From Amycolatopsis mongoliensis (GTDB lineage Bacteria; Actinomycetota; Actinomycetes; Mycobacteriales; Pseudonocardiaceae), in assembly GCF_030285665.1 (NCBI RefSeq), contig NZ_CP127295.1, positions 2,046,001 through 2,110,000 on the forward strand: a DNA stretch of 64,000 nucleotides, read 5' to 3'. The notes under the pieces were generated by a model. It ran no database searches. It had not been told where the DNA came from and saw nothing but the letters and a program-made list of their open reading frames with translations. Positions 30,635 through 39,983 of the stretch are shown here, one piece after another (the first letter of the stretch is position 1; each line of letters starts with the position of its first letter). The position numbers and the translations under genes are program-made.

Positions 30635-31738
30635 TCAGCTGGTCTTGAGGGTGGTGCCGGTGCCGGACAGCGCGCCGGCGATCGGGAAGAAGTACGTCGT
30701 CGCGGTGTTGCCACCGGACAGCAGGCCCTGCGCCGAGTTGCCGCTGATGAAGCCGCCGCCCGAGTCACCGGCCGCCGAGCGGACGTTGGTCGCGGTCATG
30801 CCGTTGACCGTGCCCTCGGAGTACCGGACGCTCTGGTTCTTGGCGCCGATGGTGCCGCAGGTCCAGCCGGTGGTCGAACCGGCCTTGCAGACCGACGTGC
30901 CGGTCGCCGCGTTCGACGAACCCCGCACCGCGGTCCCGTTGTTCATCTGCGCGACCGGGGTCCAGCTGCTGGTGGTCCGCACCGCCGCGTAGTCGCTGCC
31001 GGGGAAGCGGTAGGTGATCCAGCTGCCGAGCGCCGCGCCGTTCGACCCGGTCAGCGCGCCGCCGCCGGTGAGCGCGCCGCAGTGGCCGGCGGTGAGGAAG
31101 CCGGTCGTGGTCGAGAAGCCGACCGAGCAGCGCGACGAGCCACCGATGTAGTAGGCGTCACCGCCGCGGATGTTGGCGTGCAGGGCCGGCTTCGCGGCCG
31201 CGTCGAGGATCGTCACCGACGACTTGTCCACACCGGACCGGGTGAGGAACGCGTCGGCGGCGGCCCGCTGGCCCTGCAGGACCGACAGCGTGACGCGGTT
31301 GGTGGCGGAGTCGACGCCCCAGCCCGTGATCGCGTACGGGGCCGAGCTGTCGAGGGACTTGAACTTGTCCACAGTGGAGTCGAGCTGGCGGGCGCTGAAC
31401 TTCACGACCTCCGCCTCGGCCCCGGAGGCCCGGATCCTGCCGACCGCGGCGGCGTCCGTCGTCTGGATGTGCGCCTTGCCCGTGGCGGCGTTGTAGGTGG
31501 CGCCGCCGAACGCGTCGCCGAGCGTCGCGCTGACGGCCTCGGTGACCTTGTTCGCGACGTCTTCGCTCTTCAGCCGCGTCAGCACCTGGTCGTGGGTCAG
31601 GCCCAGGTCGCGCTGCATGGCGGGCACGATGTCCGGGTTCAGCAGGTCCTGGCCCGACGCGGGGACGGCGACCGCGACGAGCGCACCCGTCGTCATCACC
31701 ACGGCGGCAGCGGCACCGAAGAGTCTGGCGATCTTCAT
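30635..31738 (-). CDS. Secreted streptogrisin-type S1 protease with alpha-lytic pro-domain
   Basis: 367 residues. Signal peptide (1-29, ending VPASG), an alpha-lytic-protease-type pro-region (about 35-185, LLNPDIVPAMQRDLGL at its start), then a mature chymotrypsin-fold domain beginning near 190. Catalytic His in TAGHC, Asp in SDYAAV, Ser in GDSGGGF; Cys pairs RCSVGF/TAGHC and VCKAG/WTCG fit two disulfides. Extracellular protein degradation. The pro-region would fold the protease and be removed by autocleavage. Confidence 0.92.
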   Translation of the reverse strand: MKIARLFGAAAAVVMTTGALVAVAVPASGQDLLNPDIVPAMQRDLGLTHDQVLTRLKSEDVANKVTEAVSATLGDAFGGATYNAATGKAHIQTTDAAAVGRIRASGAEAEVVKFSARQLDSTVDKFKSLDSSAPYAITGWGVDSATNRVTLSVLQGQRAAADAFLTRSGVDKSSVTILDAAAKPALHANIRGGDAYYIGGSSRCSVGFSTTTGFLTAGHCGALTGGGALTGSNGAALGSWITYRFPGSDYAAVRTTSSWTPVAQMNNGTAVRGSSNAATGTSVCKAGSTTGWTCGTIGAKNQSVRYSEGTVNGMTATNVRSAAGDSGGGFISGNSAQGLLSGGNTATTYFFPIAGALSGTGTTLKTS

Positions 31739-32186
31739 GCTTCTCCCTAGATGGTTACGCGCGGCTCTGCACTGGCCACGCAGTGGTACTCCCCCGAGTG
31801 AGGGTCCCCGCAGTGGGCGTTACGGTGCAATCCGGACGCCCGGCGAATGGGTATACGCATTCCCCCCGGACGAATCCCCTGCTCCAAGCGGTCCCACCCG
31901 CGGGTTGTCACCCGGTCGGACAGGTCCTTAAGTAGGGTTTCCAAGAACTACTTTCAGTAGCCGTCACACCCCCCTGAACGCGTTATGCGCAGCCGGAATG
32001 CGGTAATCGCCGGCGTTTCCCACGCACGGTGACCCGGGACCGGCGAATCCCGCGGCAAACCGGTGACAGCCGGTAGGCGGACGTGTGAGGGCGGTACCGA
32101 CCACCTATTCGGTTAATGGTTTACGGACGGATGCGCGCTGCTTAGGCTCCCGCGCACAGCCCCCGGTGTGCGTCGAGGAGGTCGTT
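31739..32186. other. 448-bp intergenic region between protease and LuxR-family gene
   Basis: Divergent promoter region. On the leftward strand GTATAC (around 31850) could be a -10 for the protease. On the right, TTAGGCT about 35 bp before the LuxR-family start is a weak -10 candidate. No ORF with coding character, no hairpin and no repeat was recognised. Confidence 0.4.
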
Positions 32187-35096
32187 ATGTGGTTGACGGC
32201 TCCCCGCCCCACCTCGGTGTCCGTCCGGTCGGGACCCGCCCGGCTGACCGGCCGCGACACCGAGCTGGACGCCATCGTCGACGTACTCCGGAGGCGCCCC
32301 GCCGCGGTCATGATCGAGGGTGAGCCCGGCATGGGCCGGACCCGGCTGCTCGCCGAGATCGGGCGGCGCAAGGAGTTCGCCGGCGGCCGCGTGCTCACCG
32401 GCGCCTGCCAGCCGCTGCGGGAACCGTTCCCGTACGGGCCCGTCCTGGAAGCGCTGCGCTCGGTGGGCGACGCCCCGCTCGGGCCGCTCAGCCCGGTCGC
32501 CGGGGTGCTGCGGCCGTTGCTGCCGGAGCTCGCGGAAGCGCTTCCTCCCCGGCCCGAGCCCCTCGCCGACCCGGTCGCCGAACGCCACCGCGTCTTCCGC
32601 GCGATCCGGGAACTCCTGCAGGCGTGCGGGCCGGCGCTCGTGCTGATCGACGACCTGCAGTGGGCCGACGAAGACACCCGCGACCTCCTGCGGTTCCTCG
32701 CCGGCGCGATGCCGCCGGAGCTGGCGGTGGTCGCCACCTACCGGTCCGCCACCGACGCCGGGGCGGTGACCTGGAGCGCGCCGTTCCGGACCGACCCGGC
32801 CGTGCACTCCGCGCGCGTCGCGCTGGGCGCGCTCGACGTCACCGCCGTGCGCAAGCTCGCGGTCGAAATCCTCGATCTTCCCCGCGTCACCGACGAGTTC
32901 GCGGCGAAGCTGCACGAGTGCACCGCCGGGATCCCGTTCGTGGTCGAAGAAACCCTGCGGGCCCTGCGCGAAGCGGCCGAGCGGCTGCCGGTCGGCGAAG
33001 TCCTCTCCGACCGGATGCTGGAGAACCTCGAAGTCCCGGTGCTGCTGCGCGAAGCCGTCACCGAACGGCTTTCCGCGCTGCCGGGGTCGGCGGTGCGGTT
33101 GGCCGGCGCGGCCGCGGTGCTCGGCGTCGGCGCCGAAGCCGACGTCCTCGGCGAGCTGGCCGGGCTGTCCGGCGACACCCTCCGCACCGCGCTGCTCGCG
33201 GCGTTGTCCGGCGGGGTGCTCGGCGAGGTCGGCGACAGCAAGTACGGCTTCCGGCACCCGTTGGCACGCAAGGCGGTCTACGACACGGTGAGCGGGCCCG
33301 AGCGCGCGTTGCTGCACGCGCAGGCGATCCGCGTGCTCGCCGCGCAGCCGTCGCCACCGCTCACGCTGCTGGCCCGGCACTCCCGCGCCGCCGGCCGCGT
33401 CGACCAGTGGCGCCACTACGCCGAAGCTGCCGCCGACGAGGCCGTCACCCGCGGCGAGACGTCCCGCGCGATCGACCTCCTGCAGTCCGTGCTGGCCGAA
33501 CCCGGCCCGGCGCAGTCCGACATCGGGCGCGTCGCCGGCAAGCTGAGCCAGGTCGCGCTGCGCGGGTTCCGGCCCGACGTGATCGGCACGCTCGAACGCG
33601 TCCTCGAAGAGGTGGCGCTGCCGCCGTCGGTGCGCGGCTCGATCCGGCTGAGCCTCGGCATGCTGCAGGTCCGGACCGTCGGCGGGCTCGGCCGCGGCCG
33701 GCTGGAGGTCGAGCGCGCGATCGGCGAGCTGACCGACCGGCCCGACCTCGCCGCGCGCGGGATCACGCTGCTGGCGCAGCCGATCGACGGCCTGACGCCG
33801 TTGTCGTGGCACGAATCCTGGCGCGCCCGGGCGAACGAGGTGTACGAGCGGCTCGACGACCCGGAGCTGCGGCTCGCGCTCACCGCCGACCGCATCGCGG
33901 CCGCGTCGCACGTCGGCGACGGCTCGGCGTGGGCGGAGTTCGAAGCGCTGTCGGACACCGTGGGCACGGTCGCCGAGCGCGTCCAGCTGGCCCGGCTGTG
34001 GTGCAACCTCGCGGACGGCCAGTCGTGGGCCGGGCACCTCGACCGGGCGGACCGGCTGGTGACCGAGGGCGTCCGGCGGGCGACCGACGCGGGCGCGCTG
34101 TACGCGATCGGCCTGATCCAGGGCACCCGCGTCCGGCTGGACTGGGTGCGCGGACGCTGGAGCGGGCTGGCCGAAGCCGCCGAGCAGCTGCGCGACAGCT
34201 ACCCCGAGCTCGGCCCGATCGTCATGGAGTCGTCGCTGGTGCTCGGCGGGCTCGCGGCCGTGCGCGGGGAGTTCGCCGCCGCGCAGCGGCACCTGAGCGC
34301 GGCGAGCGTCCACGCGCCGGACCGCGGGCCGATCCCGGTGGTGCTTTCGGCGGCCGGAGTGCTGATCACGGTGCTGCTCGCGACCGACGACGTCGACGGC
34401 GCGTGCGCGGTGGCCGACACCGCGGTGGCCGCGGCCGGGCGCAAGGGCGTCTGGATCTGGGCGGCGGCGCTGGTCCCGCCGGCGGCGCAGGCGTACGCGC
34501 GGGCGGGGCGCTGGCCCGAGGCGGACAGCGTGGTCGAGGCGTTCGCCCGCGGCATCGAAGACCGGGACGCGCCGGTCGCGACGGCCGCCCTGGTGGCCGG
34601 CCGGGCGGTGTTGCTGGAGGCACGCGGAAAGCACCTGGCCGCGGCGGCGCTGTTCGACGAAGCGGCCTCGGGCTACGCGGCACTGCCGATGCCGTACCCG
34701 GCGACGGCCATGCGGGAGCGGGCGGCGATGTGCCGGCTCGCGGCGGGCAACCGCGACGCGATCGAGGAACTGACGGCGGCGGCCGAGGCGTACGAGCAGC
34801 TGGGCGCGACGCGGGATGCCGGGCGGTGCCGTCACCAACTGCGGGAGCACGGCGCTTGGGCGCCCTCGCAACGCGGGCGGCGCGGGTACGGGAGCGAGCT
34901 TTCGCCACGGGAGCGCGAAGTCGCGCGGATGCTGGCGGAGGGAAGGACGAACCGCGAGATCGCCGACGGGCTGTTCCTGTCGCCGCGGACGGTCGAGCAG
35001 CACGTGGCGAAGGTGCTGCGGAAGCTGGGCGCTCGGTCACGGACGGACGTGGCGCGCAAGTTGCCCGGCGAAGTCACCACGGCTCCGGCGGGCTGA
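32187..35096 (+). CDS. Large LuxR-family (LAL-type) transcriptional regulator with AAA ATPase
   Basis: 969 residues. N-terminal AAA/NACHT-like ATPase: GEPGMGRT at 45-52, Walker B VLIDDLQWAD, then a long helical TPR-like middle, and a C-terminal LuxR helix-turn-helix (LSPREREVARMLAEGRTNREIADGLFLSPRTVEQHVAKVLRKLG). The P-loop lysine is replaced by Arg51 (codon CGG), which usually weakens ATP hydrolysis. GAGGAGG lies upstream of the ATG; the track-style longer start at 32085 lacks a ribosome site. Probable pathway-specific activator; no linked target is evident. An 84-bp tandem repeat follows directly. Confidence 0.88.
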   Translation: MWLTAPRPTSVSVRSGPARLTGRDTELDAIVDVLRRRPAAVMIEGEPGMGRTRLLAEIGRRKEFAGGRVLTGACQPLREPFPYGPVLEALRSVGDAPLGPLSPVAGVLRPLLPELAEALPPRPEPLADPVAERHRVFRAIRELLQACGPALVLIDDLQWADEDTRDLLRFLAGAMPPELAVVATYRSATDAGAVTWSAPFRTDPAVHSARVALGALDVTAVRKLAVEILDLPRVTDEFAAKLHECTAGIPFVVEETLRALREAAERLPVGEVLSDRMLENLEVPVLLREAVTERLSALPGSAVRLAGAAAVLGVGAEADVLGELAGLSGDTLRTALLAALSGGVLGEVGDSKYGFRHPLARKAVYDTVSGPERALLHAQAIRVLAAQPSPPLTLLARHSRAAGRVDQWRHYAEAAADEAVTRGETSRAIDLLQSVLAEPGPAQSDIGRVAGKLSQVALRGFRPDVIGTLERVLEEVALPPSVRGSIRLSLGMLQVRTVGGLGRGRLEVERAIGELTDRPDLAARGITLLAQPIDGLTPLSWHESWRARANEVYERLDDPELRLALTADRIAAASHVGDGSAWAEFEALSDTVGTVAERVQLARLWCNLADGQSWAGHLDRADRLVTEGVRRATDAGALYAIGLIQGTRVRLDWVRGRWSGLAEAAEQLRDSYPELGPIVMESSLVLGGLAAVRGEFAAAQRHLSAASVHAPDRGPIPVVLSAAGVLITVLLATDDVDGACAVADTAVAAAGRKGVWIWAAALVPPAAQAYARAGRWPEADSVVEAFARGIEDRDAPVATAALVAGRAVLLEARGKHLAAAALFDEAASGYAALPMPYPATAMRERAAMCRLAAGNRDAIEELTAAAEAYEQLGATRDAGRCRHQLREHGAWAPSQRGRRGYGSELSPREREVARMLAEGRTNREIADGLFLSPRTVEQHVAKVLRKLGARSRTDVARKLPGEVTTAPAG

Positions 35097-35405
35097 CCAG
35101 CGCCCCAATGTGGCGTTCGGTGCGTCCCACGCACCCAATGTGGCGTTCGGTGCGTCCCGGCTCGCGCTGTTGACCACTCGCCAGCACCCCAAAGTGGCGT
35201 TCGGTGCGTCCCACGCACCCAATGTGGCGTTCGGTGCGTCCCGGCTCGCGCTGTTGACCACTCGCCAGCACCCCAAAGTGGCGTTCGGTGCGTCCCACGC
35301 ACCCAATGTGGCGTTGGGTGCGTACCGGCTCCGTTGTTGACCACTCGCCAGCGCCCCAAGGCGGCCTTCGGTGCGTTCAACGCACCCAATGTGGCCTTGG
35401 GGCGC
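35097..35405. repeat. 84-bp tandem repeat array with internal hairpins
   Basis: Units begin CCAGC[GA]CCCCAA at 35097, 35181 and 35265 (period 84), and a shorter, diverged fourth begins at 35348. Each unit holds two copies of a GTGGCGTTCGGTGCGTC module around the dyad GGTGCGT-N3-ACGCACC, then a 28-bp tail with TTGACCACTCG. The last unit forms a long hairpin, CGCCCCAAGG near 35352 pairing with CCTTGGGGCG near 35404. Units two and three are almost identical, which points to recent duplication. Starts one base after the LuxR-family stop, so it may also end that transcript. Confidence 0.9.
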
Positions 35406-35454
35406 TCTGGGGGGCGCGCTGGCGGGGTGGGCGGGAGCGACCTAACGTGAGCCG

Positions 35455-36126
35455 GTGACTGAACAGGCACTTCCCGCGTGGCGCCGGCGGACCTCCGGGG
35501 AGACCCGGTGGCCCGCGATGGGCGTCGTCGTCGCCACCCTCGTGCTGCAGGTCGCCCTGCCCGCCGACATGGCGCTGCACCCGCGGTGGCTGCTGCCCGC
35601 CGTCTCCGGGTTGCTCGTCGTCGCGCTGCTGCTGGTCAACCCGGGCCGGATGTCGCAGTTCAGCGCCGTCGAACGGGCCATCTCGCTGCTGCTCGTCGCG
35701 GCCGTGACCGCCGTGAACGCCTTCTCCGCCGTGTCGCTCGTCTACGGCATCGCGGCCGGCACGATCGGCGACCACGCCGGCGCCGTGCTGGTCACCGGCG
35801 GGATCGTCTACTGGACGAACATCGTCGCCTTCTCCCTCTGGTACTGGGAGTTCGACCGCGGCGGCCCGGGCCGACGGGCCGCAGGCCGGGCCGAGTTCCC
35901 CGACCTGCAGTTCCCGCAGATGGCCGACCCGGGCCTGGCGCACCAGGACTGGGAACCGTCCTACCTGGACTACCTCTACTTCTCCTTCACCAACGCGGCC
36001 GCGTTCAGCCCCACCGACGTCATGCCCCTGCGGATCTGGGCGAAGATGACGATGATGCTGCAGGCCGTCGTCTCGCTGGTGCTCGCGGTGATGGTGGTCG
36101 CCTGGGCGATCAACAACCTGAAGTGA
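35455..36126 (+). CDS. DUF1345 family membrane protein
   Basis: 223 residues from a GTG. About five to six hydrophobic segments. The C-terminal half has the family signature DYLYFSFTNAAAFSPTDVMPL followed by a last helix (MLQAVVSLVLAVMVVAWAI). DUF1345 proteins resemble small channel-like proteins but have no established function. Convergent with the G1 protease gene, with one base between the stops. Confidence 0.85.
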   Translation: MTEQALPAWRRRTSGETRWPAMGVVVATLVLQVALPADMALHPRWLLPAVSGLLVVALLLVNPGRMSQFSAVERAISLLLVAAVTAVNAFSAVSLVYGIAAGTIGDHAGAVLVTGGIVYWTNIVAFSLWYWEFDRGGPGRRAAGRAEFPDLQFPQMADPGLAHQDWEPSYLDYLYFSFTNAAAFSPTDVMPLRIWAKMTMMLQAVVSLVLAVMVVAWAINNLK

Positions 36127-36127
36127 C

Positions 36128-36838
36128 TCAGTGCCGCGAGATCGTGAAGCTCTGGCCGTCCGAGCCGATCGCGCCCGGGATCCAGGTGTTCGTGCCTCGG
36201 TCGTCGGCGTTCAGCGCGGACGGGCTCGTCGAGGCCAGGTTCGTCCCGTTGAACTTGACGCCGGTGAACGTGATGCCGCCCGAGATCGTCGGGTAGGAGT
36301 CGGTCGGCGACTCGATGATCGCCTCCGCCGACGCGTGCTTCGACGTCAGCGACTTCGTGGTGCTCTTGGTCCAGCCCTTGGTCGTGTCGGACAGGTCGAG
36401 CCGGTAGGTGTTGGTGGCGGTCCGGGTGACCGTCGCGGTGATGTGGTCGCCCGCGCTGACCGACACGTTGTAGTACACCGGCGCGGCCGGGTACATCTCG
36501 TACCAGGCGGAGTACACCGGACGCCCGCTGGAGCAGTCGGTCTCGACGCCGGTCTGCTCCACTGTGGACGATCCGTCGCCGTCGATGCCGACCCACGGCG
36601 CGAACAGGTCGTTGCTCGACCGGCACGTCACCGTCGGCTCGGTCCAGCTCGCCGTCGCCGTGGTGAAGCTGCCGAAGCTGACGTAACCACCCCAGTTGCC
36701 ACCCGAGAACTGGTGGCCGTGGAAGTGGGAGCCGTACTCGACCGCGGCGTGGGCCGTGCCCGAAACAGCCAAGCCGGCGGCGGCAGCGGCAACCGCCGTG
36801 AGGACGCGGGCAGCGCGCGACGCAAGGATTCTGGACAT
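36128..36838 (-). CDS. Secreted G1-family (glutamic) endopeptidase
   Basis: 236 residues. Signal peptide of about 32 residues (ending GTAHA-A). Family pattern: NWGGYV, ATASWTEPTV, APWVGIDG, STVEQTGVET with catalytic Gln95, AWYEMYP, and the second catalytic position Glu176 in AEAIIESPT. Eqolisins were first known from fungi; bacterial members like this occur in actinobacteria. Works best at acid pH in known cases. Divergent from nothing; the SBP operon lies beyond its start. Confidence 0.9.
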   Translation of the reverse strand: MSRILASRAARVLTAVAAAAAGLAVSGTAHAAVEYGSHFHGHQFSGGNWGGYVSFGSFTTATASWTEPTVTCRSSNDLFAPWVGIDGDGSSTVEQTGVETDCSSGRPVYSAWYEMYPAAPVYYNVSVSAGDHITATVTRTATNTYRLDLSDTTKGWTKSTTKSLTSKHASAEAIIESPTDSYPTISGGITFTGVKFNGTNLASTSPSALNADDRGTNTWIPGAIGSDGQSFTISRH

Positions 36839-36987
36839 GCGGGGACTCCGTTCACCGAGGGGGACCGGGAAAACCGTGTCCCCAAGTGTTGGATCCCCAT
36901 CAAAAAGAAGGTAGCTACTTTCGAAGGGTCTTCACATTCCGGGAAATACCCACCAATTTGCCGGATTTGCGCCCGCTTGAACGAAAA

Positions 36988-37029
36988 GACCCGTGAAGGC
37001 CTCCGCGGGGGAAGAGGCCTTCACGGGTC
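36988..37029. terminator. Hairpin terminator of the ABC transporter operon
   Basis: Perfect 16-bp stem, GACCCGTGAAGGCCTC (36988-37003) and complement (37014-37029), 10-base loop. It lies 41 bp past the stop of the substrate-binding protein gene, the last gene of the leftward operon. Confidence 0.85.
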
Positions 37030-37069
37030 ATGACGCTCACCTACCGCCCGGTCAGGTGAGCGGGGACTG

Positions 37070-38119
37070 CTAGCCCTGCTTCGCGGCCGCGTCGACGAAC
37101 TCCGTCGTGTAGGTCTTCGACAGGTCGATCTTGTCCTTGCGCGGCTGCACGTTCTTCGAAAAGCTCGAAAGCACTTCGAGCACGTTCTTCGCGCCGGCGG
37201 CGTCCATCTTTCCGTCGCCGTTGAACATCCCGATGCTGTCCTTGATGGACTTGACGTACAGCGCCTTGTCACCGCCGCTGTAGGACGGCGGCATCTTCGC
37301 CGCGATCTCCTCCGGGCTGTGCTGGTCGATCCACTTCAGCGTCGCCACGAACGCGTTGGCCAGCTTCTGCACGGCGTCCTTGTTCCGGTCCACGAAGTCA
37401 CAGCTCATGTACAGCGACGACGCGGGGTACAGCCCGCCCAGCGCGGCCTTCGTGCCCTCGGGCGTCCGCAGGTCGTACAGCACCTTCGCCTTGCCCGTGT
37501 TGGTCAGCTGCGCGATCGTCGGGTCGGTCGTCATGCCGCCGTCGATGCCGCCGTTGTCCAGGCTCGCGATGAACGTCTGCCCGGCGCCGACCTTCACCGG
37601 CGTGTACTGGTCGGCTCCGACGCCCGCCTTGGCCGCCAGCGCCTTCGTGAGGAAGTCGGTGGACGACCCGAGCGACGTGACGCCCAGCTTCTTGCCCTTG
37701 AAGTCGGCCGAGCTCTTGATCGCGTCGACGTGCGCGGTGCCGACGACCTCGGCCTCACCCGGGATGTTGGCCAGCTGCACCACGCTCTTGATGCACTGGT
37801 CCTTGGCCTGCAGGTCGATCGTGTGGTCGTAGAACCCGACCACGCCCTGCACCTGCCCGGCGACGAGTGCGGTCTCGGCGTTGGCGCCCGACTGCTCGCT
37901 CTGCAGCTCGACGTCGATGCCCTGCGCGGCGAAGTTCCCGAGCTGCTGGGTGAGCATGGCGGGCAGGTAGATGACCTTTTCCAGGCCGCCGACCATGATC
38001 GTGACCTTCGGCTTGCCACCCTCGCCCGTCGCGGCGACGCGGGAGTCCTGGCAGGCGGTGGTCAGTGCCGCCACCGCGGTCAGCGCGGTGGCCGCGACGG
38101 CGATGCGTCGAATCCTCAT
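37070..38119 (-). CDS. ABC transporter substrate-binding lipoprotein (NitT/TauT family)
   Basis: 349 residues. Lipoprotein signal ending LTTAC with Cys23 as the anchor. NMT1/TauA-type periplasmic fold: KVTIMVGGLEKVIYLPAMLTQQLGNFAAQGIDVEL, LVAGQVQGVVGFYDHTI, KGKKLGVTSLGSSTDFLTKALA. Binds the ligand and delivers it to the permease 14 bp upstream in the operon. Ligand could be an aliphatic sulfonate, nitrate, taurine or thiamine precursor; the sequence does not decide. AAGGGAA precedes the ATG. Confidence 0.88.
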   Translation of the reverse strand: MRIRRIAVAATALTAVAALTTACQDSRVAATGEGGKPKVTIMVGGLEKVIYLPAMLTQQLGNFAAQGIDVELQSEQSGANAETALVAGQVQGVVGFYDHTIDLQAKDQCIKSVVQLANIPGEAEVVGTAHVDAIKSSADFKGKKLGVTSLGSSTDFLTKALAAKAGVGADQYTPVKVGAGQTFIASLDNGGIDGGMTTDPTIAQLTNTGKAKVLYDLRTPEGTKAALGGLYPASSLYMSCDFVDRNKDAVQKLANAFVATLKWIDQHSPEEIAAKMPPSYSGGDKALYVKSIKDSIGMFNGDGKMDAAGAKNVLEVLSSFSKNVQPRKDKIDLSKTYTTEFVDAAAKQG

Positions 38120-38133
38120 CGATTCGTTCCCTT

Positions 38134-39021
38134 TCAGATGACGGTCTGGCCGCTTGAGGCGGACATCGAGGGCCGCCAGCGCAGCAGCCGGTTCTCGAGG
38201 TTCCCGATGCCCCACTCGGCGAACAGGGCGACGACGGTGATGATGATCATCGCGGCGTAGATGCCCGCGGAGTCGAAGGTTCCCTGCGCGTTCGAGATGA
38301 GGAAGCCGATGCCGGCCTTGGAGCCGGCGTACTCGCCGACGACCGCACCGATCAGCGCGAAGCCGAACGCGGTGTGCAGCGAGGACAGGATCCACGACGT
38401 CGCGCTGGGCAGCACGATCGCCTTGATCACCTGCATCCGGCCCGCGCCGAGGATGCGCGCGTTGTCGATCAGGTTGCGGTCCACCTCGCGGGCGCCGGTG
38501 AAGGCGTTGAAGAACACCACGAAGAACACCAGCACGACGACGGTGGCGACCTTCGACGCCAGCCCCAGCCCGAACCAGATGACGAACAGCGAGGCGAGCA
38601 CGATGCGCGGCACCGCGTTGGCGGCCTTGATGAACGGCGCGAGCACGTCGGCCAGGTACTGGCTGCGGCCCAGGATCACGCCGAGGATCACGCCGGCCAC
38701 GGCGCCGATCGCGAAGCCGACCAAGGCCTCCTCGACGGTGACCCACAGCTGGTACCAGAGGGAGCCGAAGTCGGTGCCGTTGGTGACCCATTCGGTCAGC
38801 CGTTCCCAGATCCGGGACGGCTTCGAGTAGAAGAACGGGTCGATCCAGTAGGTCGCGGTCAGCTCCCAGCTGCCGAGCCAGACGACGACCAGCGCCAGCC
38901 GCAGCAGCCAGGTGTTGCGCTTGCGCCGGGACGTCGCCCGCTTGGCCTTCGTGAGGATGTCCTGCTCGGTTTCCAGCACCGGCAGCGAAGTGGCCGGGGC
39001 CGCGGGGGTCTCAAGCGACAT
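38134..39021 (-). CDS. ABC transporter permease (NitT/TauT family)
   Basis: 295 residues with six hydrophobic segments. The EAA-type loop reads IDNARILGAGRMQVIKAIVLP, where permeases contact the ATPase. A basic N-terminal tail (TKAKRATSRRKRN) precedes the first segment. The start overlaps the end of the ATPase gene by 11 bp, so ATPase, permease and binding protein form one operon. Confidence 0.92.
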   Translation of the reverse strand: MSLETPAAPATSLPVLETEQDILTKAKRATSRRKRNTWLLRLALVVVWLGSWELTATYWIDPFFYSKPSRIWERLTEWVTNGTDFGSLWYQLWVTVEEALVGFAIGAVAGVILGVILGRSQYLADVLAPFIKAANAVPRIVLASLFVIWFGLGLASKVATVVVLVFFVVFFNAFTGAREVDRNLIDNARILGAGRMQVIKAIVLPSATSWILSSLHTAFGFALIGAVVGEYAGSKAGIGFLISNAQGTFDSAGIYAAMIIITVVALFAEWGIGNLENRLLRWRPSMSASSGQTVI

Positions 39022-39817
39022 TGGCCGCTCCCTTCTCACGGGCCTTGTCGACCTCACTGCGCAACGATTCCCAGATGTCCGCGTAGAGCTTGCGGAACTC
39101 CTCGGTGAGCCGGAGGTCCTCGACCTTCCGCGGCCGCTCCAGCGGGATCTCGAAGACGTCCTTCACGGTGGCCGGCGACGTCGTCAGCACGACGACCTTG
39201 TCCGCCAGGGCGATCGCCTCGTCGAGGTCGTGGGTCACGAAGATGACGGCCGCGCCGGAGCCGGACCACAAGCGCAGCAGCTCGTCCTGCATCAACGCGC
39301 GCGTCTGGACGTCCAGGGCCGAGAACGGCTCGTCCATCAGCATGATCTTCGGCTTGGTGACCAGGGTCTGCGCCAGTGCGACGCGCTTGCGCATGCCGCC
39401 GGAGAGCTGGTGCGGGTAGTACTTCTCGAACCCGGCGAGCCCGACGCGGGCGATCCAGTCGACGGCCTGCGCGCGGGCCTCGGCCTTCGGCACGCCGCGG
39501 AAGCGCGGGCCGGAGGCGACGTTGTCGAGCACCGAACGCCACGGCATCACGGCGTCGCTCTGGAACATGTAGCCGACCCCGTCCGGGATGGACTTCACGT
39601 CTTCGCCGTTCACCCGCACCCGGCCGGCGGACGGCGGCTGCAGCCCGGAGACCAGCGAGAGCGTCGTCGACTTGCCGCAGCCGGTGGGGCCGACGACGGC
39701 GACGAACTCGCCGGGCTGGACGGTCATGGACAGGTCGCGGACGGCCGTGTGCACGGAACCGGACCCGCTCGGGAACCGTTTGGTGGCTCCGGTGAGTTCG
39801 ATCAGAGGGGGGACCAT
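39011..39817 (-). CDS. ABC transporter ATP-binding protein (NitT/TauT family)
   Basis: 268 residues. Walker A GPTGCGKST (43-51), Q-loop MFQSDAVMPWR, signature LSGGM, Walker B IMLMDEP, H-loop THDLDEA. The alternative signature LSGGMRKRVALAQ and the DAVMPWRSVLDNV stretch are typical of nitrate/sulfonate importers. First gene of the operon, divergent from a CitA-type sensor kinase. Confidence 0.94.
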   Translation of the reverse strand: MVPPLIELTGATKRFPSGSGSVHTAVRDLSMTVQPGEFVAVVGPTGCGKSTTLSLVSGLQPPSAGRVRVNGEDVKSIPDGVGYMFQSDAVMPWRSVLDNVASGPRFRGVPKAEARAQAVDWIARVGLAGFEKYYPHQLSGGMRKRVALAQTLVTKPKIMLMDEPFSALDVQTRALMQDELLRLWSGSGAAVIFVTHDLDEAIALADKVVVLTTSPATVKDVFEIPLERPRKVEDLRLTEEFRKLYADIWESLRSEVDKAREKGAANVA

Positions 39818-39983
39818 CGGGAGGTGACTCCTTCGTCACGTGGTGGGGGTCACGCGTTGGGGAAGGACGTTAAGTACGTGTGGCGACCGCGTGAAGCTTG
39901 TCGACGTTCTGCGTGCGCGCTGCGCGTTCTGAATGTTTTGCTCATTTAGCGCACGGGCTTGACCTGGGGGTATGTTCCCAGCC

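Noticed and set aside
35037-35306. Leftward ORFs with the repeated phrase APNATLGAWDAPNATLG
   Set aside because: They are translations of the 84-bp non-coding repeat; there is no ribosome site and the frame is open only because the period is a multiple of three.
35097-35405. Possible CRISPR array
   Set aside because: The units are continuous with no unique spacers, the period is 84, and no cas genes are nearby.
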